This document shows positions 37,313-47,309 of a DNA stretch of 64,000 bases, piece by piece. A model generated the notes under the pieces. That model was not told where the DNA came from. It saw only the letters and a program-made list of their open reading frames with translations, and did not search any database. The position numbers and the translations under genes were made by a program. Source of the stretch: JASHPR01 sp963729365 (GTDB taxonomy: Bacteria; Actinomycetota; Actinomycetes; Streptosporangiales; Streptosporangiaceae); the NCBI GenBank assembly GCA_963729365.1, contig CAVSNQ010000013.1, forward strand, positions 372,001-436,000. Reading direction: 5' to 3'. Every line of letters begins with the position of its first letter. Position 1 is the first letter of the stretch.

Positions 37313-37948
37313 TCATCCCGCCGGTGAGCCGCTATGGGAGGCGGCCGCGCGGCGCAGCCTGGCCGCCCGGGCCGCGTAATCCGCGCCGGTCACCACCGTC
37401 ACCACGAGCGCGGCCGCCATCACCAGCCAGCGGACGACCCCGAACGGCCCGGGCAGGATGTAGAGCGCGATCGCGATCACCTGAAGCAGGGTTTTCGCCT
37501 TGCCGCCGCGGCTGGCCGCGATCACCCCGTGGGAGATGACCCAGAAGCGCAGGCCGGTGACCGCCAGCTCGCGGAACAGGATCACGCCCGTTACCCACCA
37601 GGGCAACTCGCCCAGGGACGACAGCACCACCAGCGCCGACCCGGTGAGCGCCTTGTCCGCGATCGGGTCCGCGATCTTCCCGAAGTCGGTGATCAAGCCC
37701 CGCCTGCGGGCCAGCTCGCCGTCGAGGAAGTCGGTGAACGAGGCGATGCCGAAGATCACGCAGGCCGCGATCCGCTGGCCGTCACTCCCGCCCAGCAGGA
37801 GCACCACGAACACCGGCACCAGGCACAAGCGGACCACGGTCAGCGCGTTCGCGATATTGATCAGGCCCGGCGCGGGAACGCCGCCAGCCGCCCCGAGCCC
37901 ATGCTCTTCCGCAGCACCGGCGTCAGGCCGGCCCAATGCGTTCCGCAC
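37313..37948 (-). CDS. pgsA: CDP-diacylglycerol-glycerol-3-phosphate phosphatidyltransferase
   Basis: Membrane enzyme making phosphatidylglycerophosphate, precursor of phosphatidylglycerol and cardiolipin. 211 residues with about five or six helices. The CDP-alcohol phosphotransferase signature D-x2-D-G-x2-A-R-x8-G-x3-D-x3-D is exact in DFLDGELARRRGLITDFG and KIADPIAD. The first 28 residues are a soluble leader before INIANALTVVRL. GTG 37948 overlaps the rimO stop by 26 bases; no later start codon keeps the first helix. Pairing with rimO, cinA and ftsK is conserved in actinobacteria. Closely related phosphatidylinositol-type synthases share the motif, but the neighbourhood favours PgsA. Confidence 0.92.
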   Translation of the reverse strand: MRNALGRPDAGAAEEHGLGAAGGVPAPGLINIANALTVVRLCLVPVFVVLLLGGSDGQRIAACVIFGIASFTDFLDGELARRRGLITDFGKIADPIADKALTGSALVVLSSLGELPWWVTGVILFRELAVTGLRFWVISHGVIAASRGGKAKTLLQVIAIALYILPGPFGVVRWLVMAAALVVTVVTGADYAARAARLRRAAASHSGSPAG

Positions 37949-39431
37949 CTCTCGCTGGCAGGGCGGCCAGGGAACCCGGCACGCCAGGCTCGCCGGTCAC
38001 TTCCGCCAGCAGATCGGCGCCGTCGGCACCGGTCACCACGGCCCGCACCAGGTCGCCGACGGCGAGGCGGCCGCGGGCCAGCACCTCGGTGGTCCCGTCG
38101 ACCTCCGGGGCCTGGTGCCCGGCGCGCCCGCCGTATCGCCCCTCGCCCAGCGGCTCCTCGACGAGGACGTGCACGACCTCGCCAGCGCGCTCGGCGGACC
38201 GCTGGGCCATGAGCTCGTCGGCGAGGTCGGCGAGGTCCTCGACCCGCCGCGCGATCTCGTCGGCCGGGAGGTGCCCCGGCAGGGACGCGGCCTCGGTGCC
38301 GTCCTCGTCCGAATACCCGAAGATCCCGATCGCGTCGAGGCGGGCGTCGGTCAGGAAGCGATGCAGCTCTTCCACGTCGTCGTCGGTCTCCCCGGGGAAG
38401 CCCACGATGAAGTTGGATCGCACGCCAGCTTCCGGGCACGCCCGCCTGATCTGGTCCAGGAGCCCGCAGAAGCGCTCGCGGTCACCAAACCGCCGCATCG
38501 CGCGCAGCACCCGGCCGCTGGCGTGCTGGAACGACAGGTCAAAATACGGGACCACTCCCGGGGTCGACGTCATCACGTCGATCAGGCCCGGCCGCAGCTC
38601 GGCGGGCTGCAGGTAGCTCACCCGCACGCGCTCGATCCCTGGCACCGCGGCCAGCTGCGGGAGCACCGCCTCCAGCAGCCTCAGGTCGCCCAGGTCCTTG
38701 CCGTAGGAGGTGGAGTTCTCGCTGACCAGGAAGAGCTCCCGCACGCCCTGGCCCGCCAGCCAGCCGGCCTCGGCGACCAGGTCCTGCGGCGGGCGGGACA
38801 CGAACGCGCCGCGGAACGCGGGGATCGCGCAGAAGCTGCACCGGCGGTCGCAGCCCGAGGCGATCTTGAGCGGAGCCACCACGCCGCCGTCGAGGCGGCG
38901 GCGCAGCACCCGCGGCCCCGACGCGGGGGCTATCCCGGGCGGGAGATCCGGCGCGACAGTCCCGTGACCGGGCCGCTGGGCACCCCCGGCGGCCTGCCTT
39001 TCGGCCGGCGAGATCGGGAGCAGGCGCCTGCGGTCGCCGGGCGCGTGCGCGGGCCACCGCTGGCCGGCCAGCACCGCATCCAGCCGGGCGCCGATGTCGC
39101 CGTAGTCGTCGAAGCCGAGAACCTGGGCCTCCGGCAAAGCCTCGGCCAGCTCGGAGCCGTAGCGTTCCGCCAGGCACCCCGCGGCGACGACCTGGGCACC
39201 GCCCGATCCGGCGTTGAGCAGCTCGTCAATCGACTCCTGCTTGGCGGCCTGGATGAAGCCGCACGTGTTGACCAGGACCACGTCGGCGTCGGCACCGTCC
39301 GCCAGGGTCCAGCCGGCCGCCTCGAGCCGGGCCGCGAGTTCCTCCGAGTCGACCTCGTTCCGCGCGCAGCCGAGAGTGACCAGGCTCACGCTGCGCCCGG
39401 GCACGCTCGATCCTGACTCGCTCGTCGGCAC
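37923..39431 (-). CDS. rimO: Ribosomal protein S12 methylthiotransferase
   Basis: Radical-SAM enzyme that methylthiolates an aspartate of ribosomal protein S12. 502 residues. The UPF0004 domain holds TLGCARNEVDSEE, VNTCGFIQAAKQESID and AAGCLAERY; the radical-SAM motif is CDRRCSFCAIP; FRGAFVSRP and SFQHASGRVLRAMRRFGD distinguish RimO from MiaB. The C-terminal TRAM domain follows. An insertion of about 30 residues between the two domains (around residues 130-165) is Pro/Gly-rich. GTG 39431 opens the gene. It overlaps pgsA. Confidence 0.96.
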   Translation of the reverse strand: MPTSESGSSVPGRSVSLVTLGCARNEVDSEELAARLEAAGWTLADGADADVVLVNTCGFIQAAKQESIDELLNAGSGGAQVVAAGCLAERYGSELAEALPEAQVLGFDDYGDIGARLDAVLAGQRWPAHAPGDRRRLLPISPAERQAAGGAQRPGHGTVAPDLPPGIAPASGPRVLRRRLDGGVVAPLKIASGCDRRCSFCAIPAFRGAFVSRPPQDLVAEAGWLAGQGVRELFLVSENSTSYGKDLGDLRLLEAVLPQLAAVPGIERVRVSYLQPAELRPGLIDVMTSTPGVVPYFDLSFQHASGRVLRAMRRFGDRERFCGLLDQIRRACPEAGVRSNFIVGFPGETDDDVEELHRFLTDARLDAIGIFGYSDEDGTEAASLPGHLPADEIARRVEDLADLADELMAQRSAERAGEVVHVLVEEPLGEGRYGGRAGHQAPEVDGTTEVLARGRLAVGDLVRAVVTGADGADLLAEVTGEPGVPGSLAALPARGAERIGPA

Positions 39432-39512
39432 ACCGGCAGACTACGGTAACTCCGCCTGTGCGACGGCACCGGCAAGCGCCGGCCGGCTGGCTCAGGCGGG
39501 CTCTGGTCCCGG

Positions 39513-40256
39513 TCAGCTCGAGGTCTTCTGGGCCGGCCCGAGGCTGAGCGTGACCGGCTGAGTGGATCCGGCCGGCACCGGGTTCTTCCCGTTCACGCTC
39601 AGCGAGACGCCTTCCGGATTGCCGAGCATCAGGCTGACCGGCTGCCTCTCGGTCCAGTGCTTCGACGTGCCGGCGTAGACGATGCCCTCGTAGATCTGCC
39701 GCCCGCTCGAGGTGCTGAGCATGACCCAGCAGTTCTCGGTGGCCGACAGGCGGATCACCACGTCGCCGGCCAGCACCGGCGGCGCCGGCGAGGCGGTCGG
39801 CTTCGGGTGCTTCGGGTGCTTGGCCGTCGACTGGTGCGTCGTGGTGCCCAGATGCTGCGAGCCTGACGATGCGGCCGACGAGGACGACACCACGTGGTAC
39901 ACGACAAAGCCGGCCAGCACGGCGAGGGCCAGGACCATGGCCGCGCTCCAGTTCGGCCTGCGCCGCTCCCGGATCTTGATCGGAGTGGCGGGCTCGAAGA
40001 CGTCGGCCGCGGAGATCGCCCGCGGCGCACCCTGGGTCTGGTCGTACTCCCGGATGAGCGGGTCCGGGTCGGCCCCCACGGCCCGCGCGATGCTGCGGAT
40101 GTGGCCCCGGGCGTAGAAATCGCCGCCGCACGCAGAGTAGTCACCGCGCTCTATCCCCCGGATGATCGTCTCCCGGATGCAGGTCCGCTGGCTGACCTGC
40201 GTAACGGTGAGACCAGCCTGGCGTCGTGCCTCCGCCAGGGTGTCACCGATGCTCAC
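39513..40256 (-). CDS. RodZ-like HTH membrane protein with DUF4115
   Basis: A 247-residue protein with a cytosolic helix-turn-helix (about residues 1-70, MSIGDTLAEARRQAGLTVTQ, RTCIRETIIRGIERGDYSACGGDFYARGHIR split), one membrane helix (about 108-128, MVLALAVLAGFVVYHVV) and an extracellular Ser/Thr/Pro linker leading to a DUF4115 beta domain (ENCWVMLSTSSGRQIYEG). This is the RodZ architecture, linked to cell shape and peptidoglycan synthesis. GTG 40256 follows TGGAGG by about 6 bases. Downstream of ftsK and upstream of rimO, as in other actinobacteria. Confidence 0.88.
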   Translation of the reverse strand: MSIGDTLAEARRQAGLTVTQVSQRTCIRETIIRGIERGDYSACGGDFYARGHIRSIARAVGADPDPLIREYDQTQGAPRAISAADVFEPATPIKIRERRRPNWSAAMVLALAVLAGFVVYHVVSSSSAASSGSQHLGTTTHQSTAKHPKHPKPTASPAPPVLAGDVVIRLSATENCWVMLSTSSGRQIYEGIVYAGTSKHWTERQPVSLMLGNPEGVSLSVNGKNPVPAGSTQPVTLSLGPAQKTSS

Positions 40257-40486
40257 GCCGCGCCTCCACTCCTTGTCCCACTGCGTGCCGCCCGGGGGTG
40301 CGGTGACAGCTGCCGAGATTTCTTCGCGTCCCTGCGTGAGGGACCGGTCACCAAGTGTAGACATCCGCCTGCGGGCCGGCGTGGAGCCAGCCGCGTTTGG
40401 CGGCACTATAAGTATCCGCGTCCCTACCCTGACTATGACTCCCGAACACCCCCCGTCGGTTCAACCGGCCCGCCGGGAATTGCGGA

Positions 40487-43400
40487 TTAACTCTCGGGGC
40501 TGCCACGCAACGACGCGATCAGCGCCCCGAGGTCGTCGGGCTTGACCAGGACGTCCCTGGCCTTGGAGCCCTCGCTCGGCCCGACCACGCCGCGGCTCTC
40601 CAGCAGGTCCATCAGCCGGCCCGCCTTGGCGAAGCCGACCCGCAGCTTGCGCTGCAGCATGGACGTGGACCCGAACTGGGTGCTGATCACCAGCTCGGCC
40701 GCCTGGAGCAGCAGCTCGAGGTCGTCGCCGATGTCCGCGTCCATCTCGCGCGGGCGGCCCTCAGGCACGGCCACGTCCTCGCGGTAGGAAGGCTCCGCCT
40801 GCTTCTTGCAGTGCGCGACGACCTCGCGGATCTCCTTCTCGGTGACGAACGCGTTCTGCAGCCGCAGGGGCTTGCTCGCGCCCATCGGCAGGAACAGGGA
40901 GTCGCCCTGGCCGACCAGCTTCTCGGCGCCCGGCTGGTCCAGGATCACCCGGCTGTCGGTCAGGCTCGAGGTGGCGAAGGCCAGCCGGGACGGGACGTTG
41001 GCCTTGATCAGTCCGGTCACGACGTCGACGCTGGGCCGCTGCGTGGCCAGTACCAGGTGGATGCCGGCCGCCCGGGCCAGCTGGGTGATCCGCACGATCG
41101 AGTCCTCGACATCGCGCGGGGACACCATCATCAGGTCGGCGAGCTCGTCGACGATCACCAGCAGGTAGGGGTACGGCTCGTAGACTCGCTCGCTGCCCGG
41201 CGGTGCGGTGAGCTTCCCAGAACGCACCGCCTTGTTGAAGTCGTCCATGTGCCGGAACCCGGACGCGGCGAGGTCGTCGTAGCGGCGGTCCATCTCCCCG
41301 ACCACCCACTGCAGCGCGTCGGCGGCGCGCTTGGGGTTGGTGATGATCTGGGTGATCAGGTGCGGGATTCCCTGGTAGGCGGCGAGTTCGACCCGCTTCG
41401 GGTCGATCAGGATCATCCGCACCTCGTCGGGCGTGGCCCGCAGCAGAATCGACGTGATCAGCCCGTTGATACAAGTCGAGTTGTGAGTCGGGATGCAGGA
41501 CCGGCTGGCCAGGTACAGGCGGCTGGGGCTGTCGACCTCGATACAGCGAACCGGCACTGATGCAACGGGCCGGACATCGACTATGTACCGCTGGCGCGCA
41601 GTACTGCCTGGCTTGACCTGTCCCTGCCGCGCCAACTTACGGCTCAGCCGGAACACCGCCTCGTGCGGAGTGAACGCGATGGTATGGACGGTTGACGTGC
41701 TCTCGTTGCGGCCATTGCAGGGCCTGGTCCTCAGCGTGGCTTTGTACCCGAGGCCCAGCACCAATTCAAGTACCTCATGCGCGAGTTGCCGACTAGTAGC
41801 CACGAACTCAGCTGTTCCCTGAGGGCTGCAGTAGCCGTCCGTGTCAAGCAGTCCGGCTAGCAAAGCGCGGCGCTGCGGCACAGAGGCGTGCAGGTACATC
41901 TCCGGAATGTGCTTGACGCCAACCTCGCGAAATATCTCGCGCAAGGTCCGGTAGCGCTCACGGGGGGGTGATGATGGAGCAAAGCTACCTCGGCGCCCCT
42001 GCGGGAATCGGCCATCGGCTGCCTGCAGCACGGCAGAGAGGCCTATCCCAGAATGGGATGCAGCCTGGGCGACGCTCATCCCCTCAGTCGCGAGATCGAG
42101 CGCCTCAGCGATACGCCGCTCGCGCTCAGGGCGGTTCGAGATCGTGTACTGCATCCGGGTGCTGGCATGGCGGCTGATGACGTACCCGTCCTCGCGGATA
42201 TGGTCGAGAATCTCCTCGTCGGCACAGGTAAAGCCGGCGCTCATCGTGCTCCCGTCACCCAGCCAGCAGCCGAACGTGTACGGCGCCACGGGCAAGTCCC
42301 GCTCTGGATAATCGAGCGGCCCGCACAGCGCGACAGAATGGTTGAAACGCCTCCAGCGGCGAACTGACGCGGCGATCTGCCTGGTTGTGACCGGCTCGGC
42401 GTCGGCTTGGCGAGCGCGGCCGGCACCAGCAGGAGCGCCGACGCGCTCGGCGAGTGCCTTGTAGACGAGATGACGAGAGTAGGCCTGGGCCCAGAATCCG
42501 ATCTCGCGCCCCCGCCGGCGGTACGTCGGCCGGATACTGCGCCCCTCCTTGGGAAGATTCTTGACGACCTGGTAGATGACGTTGCGGAACTGGGCGCCCA
42601 CCTCCGCCAGCACCTCGGCAGTGCCGGTAAGCCGGTCAGGTTCGGTCAACACCTCGGTTGCCCGCTTGGTGACGCGAGCGACATCGGCGGAGGGCCAGTA
42701 CGGGGCACCCTGCGGTGGTCGTGCGCATTGCTGGCGCCCGGCCGCCGTGCTGGTCCGCCATAGGTGCTCGGCGTCGGCCACTATGCAGGTGCCGTCGGAA
42801 AACTCCACCTCGTAGCAGGGGCGTCCATGCATTACCGGCGTGGCGGCCGTCACCGTGCATCTGCGACCGCGGTCGTCGAATACCTCGCCGCCTACCTGGA
42901 TCTCGCCCATGGTGGTCCAGCCCTGCGGCGTCGGGATCGGGGTGTCGAGGGCGAGCGCCTTCCCTGCGCCGGTGGCCCCCGCTATCAACATATGGGGCAT
43001 CTTCGCGATGTTCGCCACCACATGCAGGCCCTCGACGTTCTTGCCCAGGCCGACCACCAGCGGGTGGTGGTCGCTGGCCGCGGGCTGGGACCGCAGCACG
43101 TCGCCCAGGCTGACGATCTCCCGGTCGGTGTTGGGGATCTCCACGCCGATCGCGGACTTGCCCGGGATCGGCGACAGGATCCGCACGTCCGCGCTCTTCA
43201 CCGCGTAGGCGATGTTCTTGGACAGCGCGGTGACCCGCTCCACCTTGACCGCCGGGGCCAGCTCGATCTCGTACCTGGTCACGGTCGGGCCCCGGGTGAA
43301 CCCGGTCACCTGCGCATCGACCTGGAACTGCTCAAGCACGGCCGACAGGGCCTCGACCATGATGTCGTTCGCGCGGGTCCGGGCCTTCGGCGCGGTGCCC

Positions 43401-44712
43401 GGCCGCAGCAGCGCGGTGGGCGGCAGCGTGTAACTGGCGTCGCTGGCGCCGGTCAGCATGAGCTGCTCGGACTTCTGATCCTTCACGCCGCCGGGCGCGG
43501 CCAGGCCGCCCGCCTCGGCCGACGGGCCCGCCTTGGCCTTGGCCGCATCGGCGCCGGCCTCGGGGCCGAACCAGGCATCGTGCCACGACGCCTCGGCCGC
43601 GCTCCCCGCCCCGGCGGGCTGCGCCTGCGGCCCGGTGCCCGCGGGACCGAACGCCAGCGCGTCGCTCGCCGCCGCGTCATCGCCGGCCACCACCGGGCGT
43701 GCCGCGCCGGGCGCGCCGCCGCCCGGGCCCGGGCCTGCGCTGCCCCGGGGCACGATCCCGCCGATCAGCGGCGAGTCGTACGGCCGGTCGTGGTCGCCCG
43801 CCTCAATGGCGTCCTGCCGCTTGCGCCCGCCCCTGGGCAGCTGGCCCCGGCCGCGGCCGGGTTCTTCGGCCTCGCCGGCGTCTTCGGCCGGCCTGCCGCG
43901 CACGAAACCGTGCAGCTCGGCCAGCCGGCCCGGCACCCGGTGCAGCGGCGTCCCGGTGATGACCAGCAGGCCGAAGCCGGTGAGCAAGGCGAGCAACGGC
44001 GTCGCCACCCACGGTGTCACCGCGGCCACGAGCGGCGCCGACGCCGCGTACCCGATGAGGCCGCCCGCCCCCCGCAACGCGGCAGCGCCGTCGGCCGGCA
44101 CGGGCGTCCCGTGGGCGATGTGCACCAGGCCGAGCGCACCGATGATCAGCGCGGTCCAGCCGATGATGATGCGGGCCGTGTCCGCGTTCCGGTCCGGGTG
44201 CCGCAGGTAACGCCAGGCCAGCAGGGCCAGCAGGATCGGGACCAGCCAGGCGGCCGAGCCGAAGCCGCCCCGGACCACGGCCGAGAGCGCGCGGCCCACC
44301 GGGCCGCCCAGGTGCCACCAGGTGACCGCGGCCATCACGATCGCCAGGCCCAGGGTGGCCAGTCCGATGCCGTCCCGGCGATGCGCCGGATCCAGGTCCC
44401 GTGCGTTGCGCCCGAAGGTCCGGGCGGCTGTCCCGGCGGTGTGCGCCACGGCCATCCATACGCCGCTGATCACGCTGACCACCCAGCCGGTCAGGATCAC
44501 GATCGGGTTGCTCGACGGCGCCGGGCCGTACCGGCGCCCGCCCGGGCGGCGGTAGCTGGACTTGGACCGGCCGCGCGGCGCGGCCTTCCGGGCCGGCCCC
44601 GGCCCGGCCGCTTGGCCGTGCCGGTCGAGCGCGCCCGCCCGCTGGCGCCGCCCTTTGGGCGCGCTGCGCCGCCTTTCGGGCGCGCTGAGCCGCTGGGCGC
44701 ACGAGTCGCCAT
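40487..44712 (-). CDS. ftsK: DNA translocase FtsK with an intein in the Walker A motif
   Basis: Membrane-anchored hexameric motor that moves chromosomal DNA through the division septum. Four or so membrane helices (from SNPIVILTGWVVSVISGVW on), a Gly/Ala/Pro linker, then the motor: VTGFTRGPTVTRYEIELAP, Walker A GATGAGK(intein)STCING, Walker B YLLVIVDELADLMM, VLATQRPSVDVVTG, and the C-terminal gamma domain QFGSTSMLQRKLRVGFAKAG for KOPS reading. Removing the 493-residue intein leaves about 915 residues. The basic N terminus MATRAPSGSARPKGG from ATG 44712 is in a different frame from the rest; a one-base loss at about 44582-44612 would join them. A GTG at 44752 would give an uninterrupted but atypical start instead. 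Confidence 0.9.
41480..42958 (-). mobile_element. FtsK intein (493 residues, class 3-like, in the P-loop)
   Basis: Inserted exactly between Lys and Ser of the Walker A motif GATGAGK-S. The first residue is Ala (ALALDTPIPTPQGWTTMGE), not Cys/Ser. The class 3 W-C-T set is present: Trp in VADAEHLW (block B end), Cys in VPVRCIEVDSPSRLYL (block F) and Thr in SCIPTHN (block G). The +1 residue is Ser. LAGLIDADG endonuclease motifs FGCWLGDGS and LLAGLLDTDGY are both intact. GC content is visibly lower than in the exteins. The residue pattern matches what is known for class 3 inteins of DnaB and phage proteins. Confidence 0.88.
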
Positions 44713-44866
44713 GATCCCCACGGTACCGACCAATTTGCGGTGGGCGAAGCACGCCGGGGGGTGTGTCGCCGTCCGCCACTGCAGCAAGCAGCGGGTTGTG
44801 CGTTGTGTTGACGGTCGTCGGGGAGGCAGCATACCGTCGGAGCCAGGCGGCGTAGCAGGAGGCGGC

Positions 44867-47251
44867 GTGCGGATCGCGGTCGTGGGCGGCGGGCCAGGCG
44901 GGCTGTACTTCGCTGCCCTGGCCAAGCAGCTGGCCCCGCACAGCGAGATCACCGTCTGGGAGCGGAACGCGGCCGACGACACGTTCGGCTTCGGCGTGGT
45001 GTTCTCGGACGAGACGCTGGGCGGGATCGAGCACGCCGACCCGCAGATCTACCGCGCGATGGAGCGCGAGTTCGCCCGCTGGGACGACATCGACGTGCAC
45101 GTCAAGGGCCAGGTGATCACCAGCGGCGGGCACGGCTTCGCCGCGCTGAGCCGGCGGCGGCTGCTGCAGATCCTGCAGCAGCGCTGCGCCGAACTGGGCG
45201 TGACCGTGCATTTCCGCGCCGAGGCGCCGGACGCCCGCTCCCTCGCCGCCGGCCATGACCTGGTGGTCGCCGCGGACGGCGCGAACTCGAGTCTGCGGAC
45301 CGCGGCCGGGGACGCGTTCCGGCCTGATCTTGACGTCCGGCGCTGCCGGTACATGTGGCTCGGTACCGACCTGGTCTTCGACGCGTTCAAGTTCTACATC
45401 GAGCAGACGCCGCACGGCGTGATGCAGATCCACGGCTACCCCTACGACGCCACCGGCAGCACATTCATCGTCGAGATGCACGACTCGGTCTGGCGGAAAG
45501 CCGGGTTCGGCCGGATCGCCCGGCCGTCGCTGCCGCCCGGCCGCAGCGACGAGGCGTCGATCGACAAGATCCGCGAGCTGTTCGCCGGGGTGCTCGACGG
45601 CCACGAGGTGTACGCCAACAACTCCCGGTGGATCAGCTTCGGCACGCTGCGCTGCGAAAGCTGGCGGCACGGCAACGTGATCCTGCTCGGCGACGCGGCG
45701 CACACGGCCCACTTCTCCATCGGCTCGGGCACCAAGCTGGCCATGGAGGACGCGCTCGCGCTGGCCGCCTGCCTGCACGAGCAGCCCGGCCTCGACGCGG
45801 CGCTGGCCGCGTACGAGGCCGAGCGCAGGCCGGTCGTGGCCTCCACGCAGCGCGCGGCCCAGGCCAGCCTGGAGTGGTTCGAGAACCTCGGGCAGTACCT
45901 GGGCCAGGAGCCCGAGCAGTTCGCCTTCAACATCATGACCCGCAGCCGCCGGGTCACCCATGGCAACCTGCGGGTGCGCGACCCGGAGTTCGCCGCGCGC
46001 ATCGACACCTGGTTCGCCGGGCACGAGAAGCAGCGCGGCATGGGCCACGGTGACGTGGTCCCGCCGATGTTCCAGCCGCTGCGGCTGCGCGGCCTGGAGC
46101 TGAAGAACCGGGTCGTGGTGTCCGCCATGGACATGTACTCATCGGCCGGCGGCACCCCGTCCGACTTCCACCTGGTGCACCTGGGCGGCAAGGCGCTCGG
46201 CGGCGCGGCCCTGGTCATGACCGAGATGGTCTGCGTGAGCGCCGAGGGCCGGATCAGCCCGGGCTGCGCCGGGATGTACGCGCCCGAGCACGAGGCCGCC
46301 TGGCGGCGGATCACCGGTTTCGTGCACGGCCAGTCCACCGCCAAGATCGGGCTGCAGCTCGGCCATTCCGGCCGCAAGGGCTCCACCAGGCTGATGTGGG
46401 AAGGCATCGACGAGCCGCTGCCCGACGGCAACTGGGAGATCACCGCCCCGTCGCCGATCCCGTACCTGCCCGGCATCAGCCAGGTGCCCCGCGAGCTGAC
46501 CGCCGCCGATCTGGCCGAGATCAAACATCAATTCTTGAACGCCACGCGAGCCGCCGACCGGTGCGGGTTCGACCTGATCGAGTTGCACTGTGCCCATGGC
46601 TACCTGCTCTCGTCGTTCATCTCGCCGGTCACCAACCGGCGGGACGACGAATACGGCGGCTCGCTGGCCGGGCGGCTGCGCTACCCGCTCGAGGTGTTCA
46701 CCGCGATGCGCGCGGCCTGGCCCGCGGACAAGCCCATGACCGTGCGGATCTCGGCCGCCGACTGGTACCCGGGCGGCATCACCGGCGAGGACGCCGTGGA
46801 GATCGCGCGGGTGTTCCAGGCGGCCGGCGCCGACGCCATCGACGTGTCGACCGGGCAGGTCACGCCCGACGAGACGCCGGCGTTCGGCCGCTCCTACCAG
46901 ACGCCGTTCGCCGACGCGATCCGCAACCGGGCGGGCATCGCCACGATCGCCGTCGGCGTGATCTCGTCCTACGACGACGTGAACTCGATCATCCTGGCCG
47001 GCCGGGCCGACCTGTGCGCGCTCGGCCGGGCCCACCTGTACGACCCGAACTGGACCCTGCACGCCGCGGCCGAGCAGGGCTACGATGGCCCGGCCGCCGC
47101 GTGGCCGGACCCCTGGCGGGCCGGGAGCAGGCCGCCACAGGCCGGGCGCAGTGACGGGCCCCGGCCGCGGCTCCAGCTGATCAGGGAAGGTGAGCCGGCC
47201 ACCCGGCACGCCCGGTGGCGGCCAGGTTCGGCGGCCGGGGGAGCCCACTGA
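44867..47251 (+). CDS. Bifunctional anthraniloyl/salicylyl-CoA monooxygenase-reductase
   Basis: A 794-residue two-domain flavoenzyme. Residues 1-390 form an aromatic-ring hydroxylase: FAD loop VVGGGPGGLYFA and the late GDAAHTAHFSIGSGTKLAMEDA. Residues about 400-765 form an Old Yellow Enzyme-type NADH:flavin oxidoreductase: MFQPLRLRGLELKNRVVVS, QLGHSGRKGS, HCAHGYLLSSFISP and ALGRAHLYDP. This fusion is that of 2-aminobenzoyl-CoA monooxygenase/reductase, which hydroxylates and reduces the ring, and of salicylyl-CoA 5-hydroxylases. GTG 44867 lies 4 bases after AGGAGG. It is divergent from ftsK. Rid protein and aryl-CoA ligase genes follow. The substrate is not fixed by sequence; anthranilate or salicylate are both possible. 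Confidence 0.9.
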   Translation: MRIAVVGGGPGGLYFAALAKQLAPHSEITVWERNAADDTFGFGVVFSDETLGGIEHADPQIYRAMEREFARWDDIDVHVKGQVITSGGHGFAALSRRRLLQILQQRCAELGVTVHFRAEAPDARSLAAGHDLVVAADGANSSLRTAAGDAFRPDLDVRRCRYMWLGTDLVFDAFKFYIEQTPHGVMQIHGYPYDATGSTFIVEMHDSVWRKAGFGRIARPSLPPGRSDEASIDKIRELFAGVLDGHEVYANNSRWISFGTLRCESWRHGNVILLGDAAHTAHFSIGSGTKLAMEDALALAACLHEQPGLDAALAAYEAERRPVVASTQRAAQASLEWFENLGQYLGQEPEQFAFNIMTRSRRVTHGNLRVRDPEFAARIDTWFAGHEKQRGMGHGDVVPPMFQPLRLRGLELKNRVVVSAMDMYSSAGGTPSDFHLVHLGGKALGGAALVMTEMVCVSAEGRISPGCAGMYAPEHEAAWRRITGFVHGQSTAKIGLQLGHSGRKGSTRLMWEGIDEPLPDGNWEITAPSPIPYLPGISQVPRELTAADLAEIKHQFLNATRAADRCGFDLIELHCAHGYLLSSFISPVTNRRDDEYGGSLAGRLRYPLEVFTAMRAAWPADKPMTVRISAADWYPGGITGEDAVEIARVFQAAGADAIDVSTGQVTPDETPAFGRSYQTPFADAIRNRAGIATIAVGVISSYDDVNSIILAGRADLCALGRAHLYDPNWTLHAAAEQGYDGPAAAWPDPWRAGSRPPQAGRSDGPRPRLQLIREGEPATRHARWRPGSAAGGAH

Positions 47252-47309
47252 CCATGGGGCTATGCGTTCGGGCCGGTCGGCCAGATAGCCGCGAGGAAGA
47301 GGAGAGCAG

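Noticed and set aside
42764..44866. In-frame upstream extension of the bifunctional oxygenase gene, opposite ftsK
   Set aside because: It is antisense to conserved FtsK and intein coding sequence; AGGAGG and the FAD-loop N terminus place the start at 44867.
44753..46048. Long upstream extension of the ftsK frame
   Set aside because: Antisense to the oxygenase gene and without any FtsK-like sequence before the leader.
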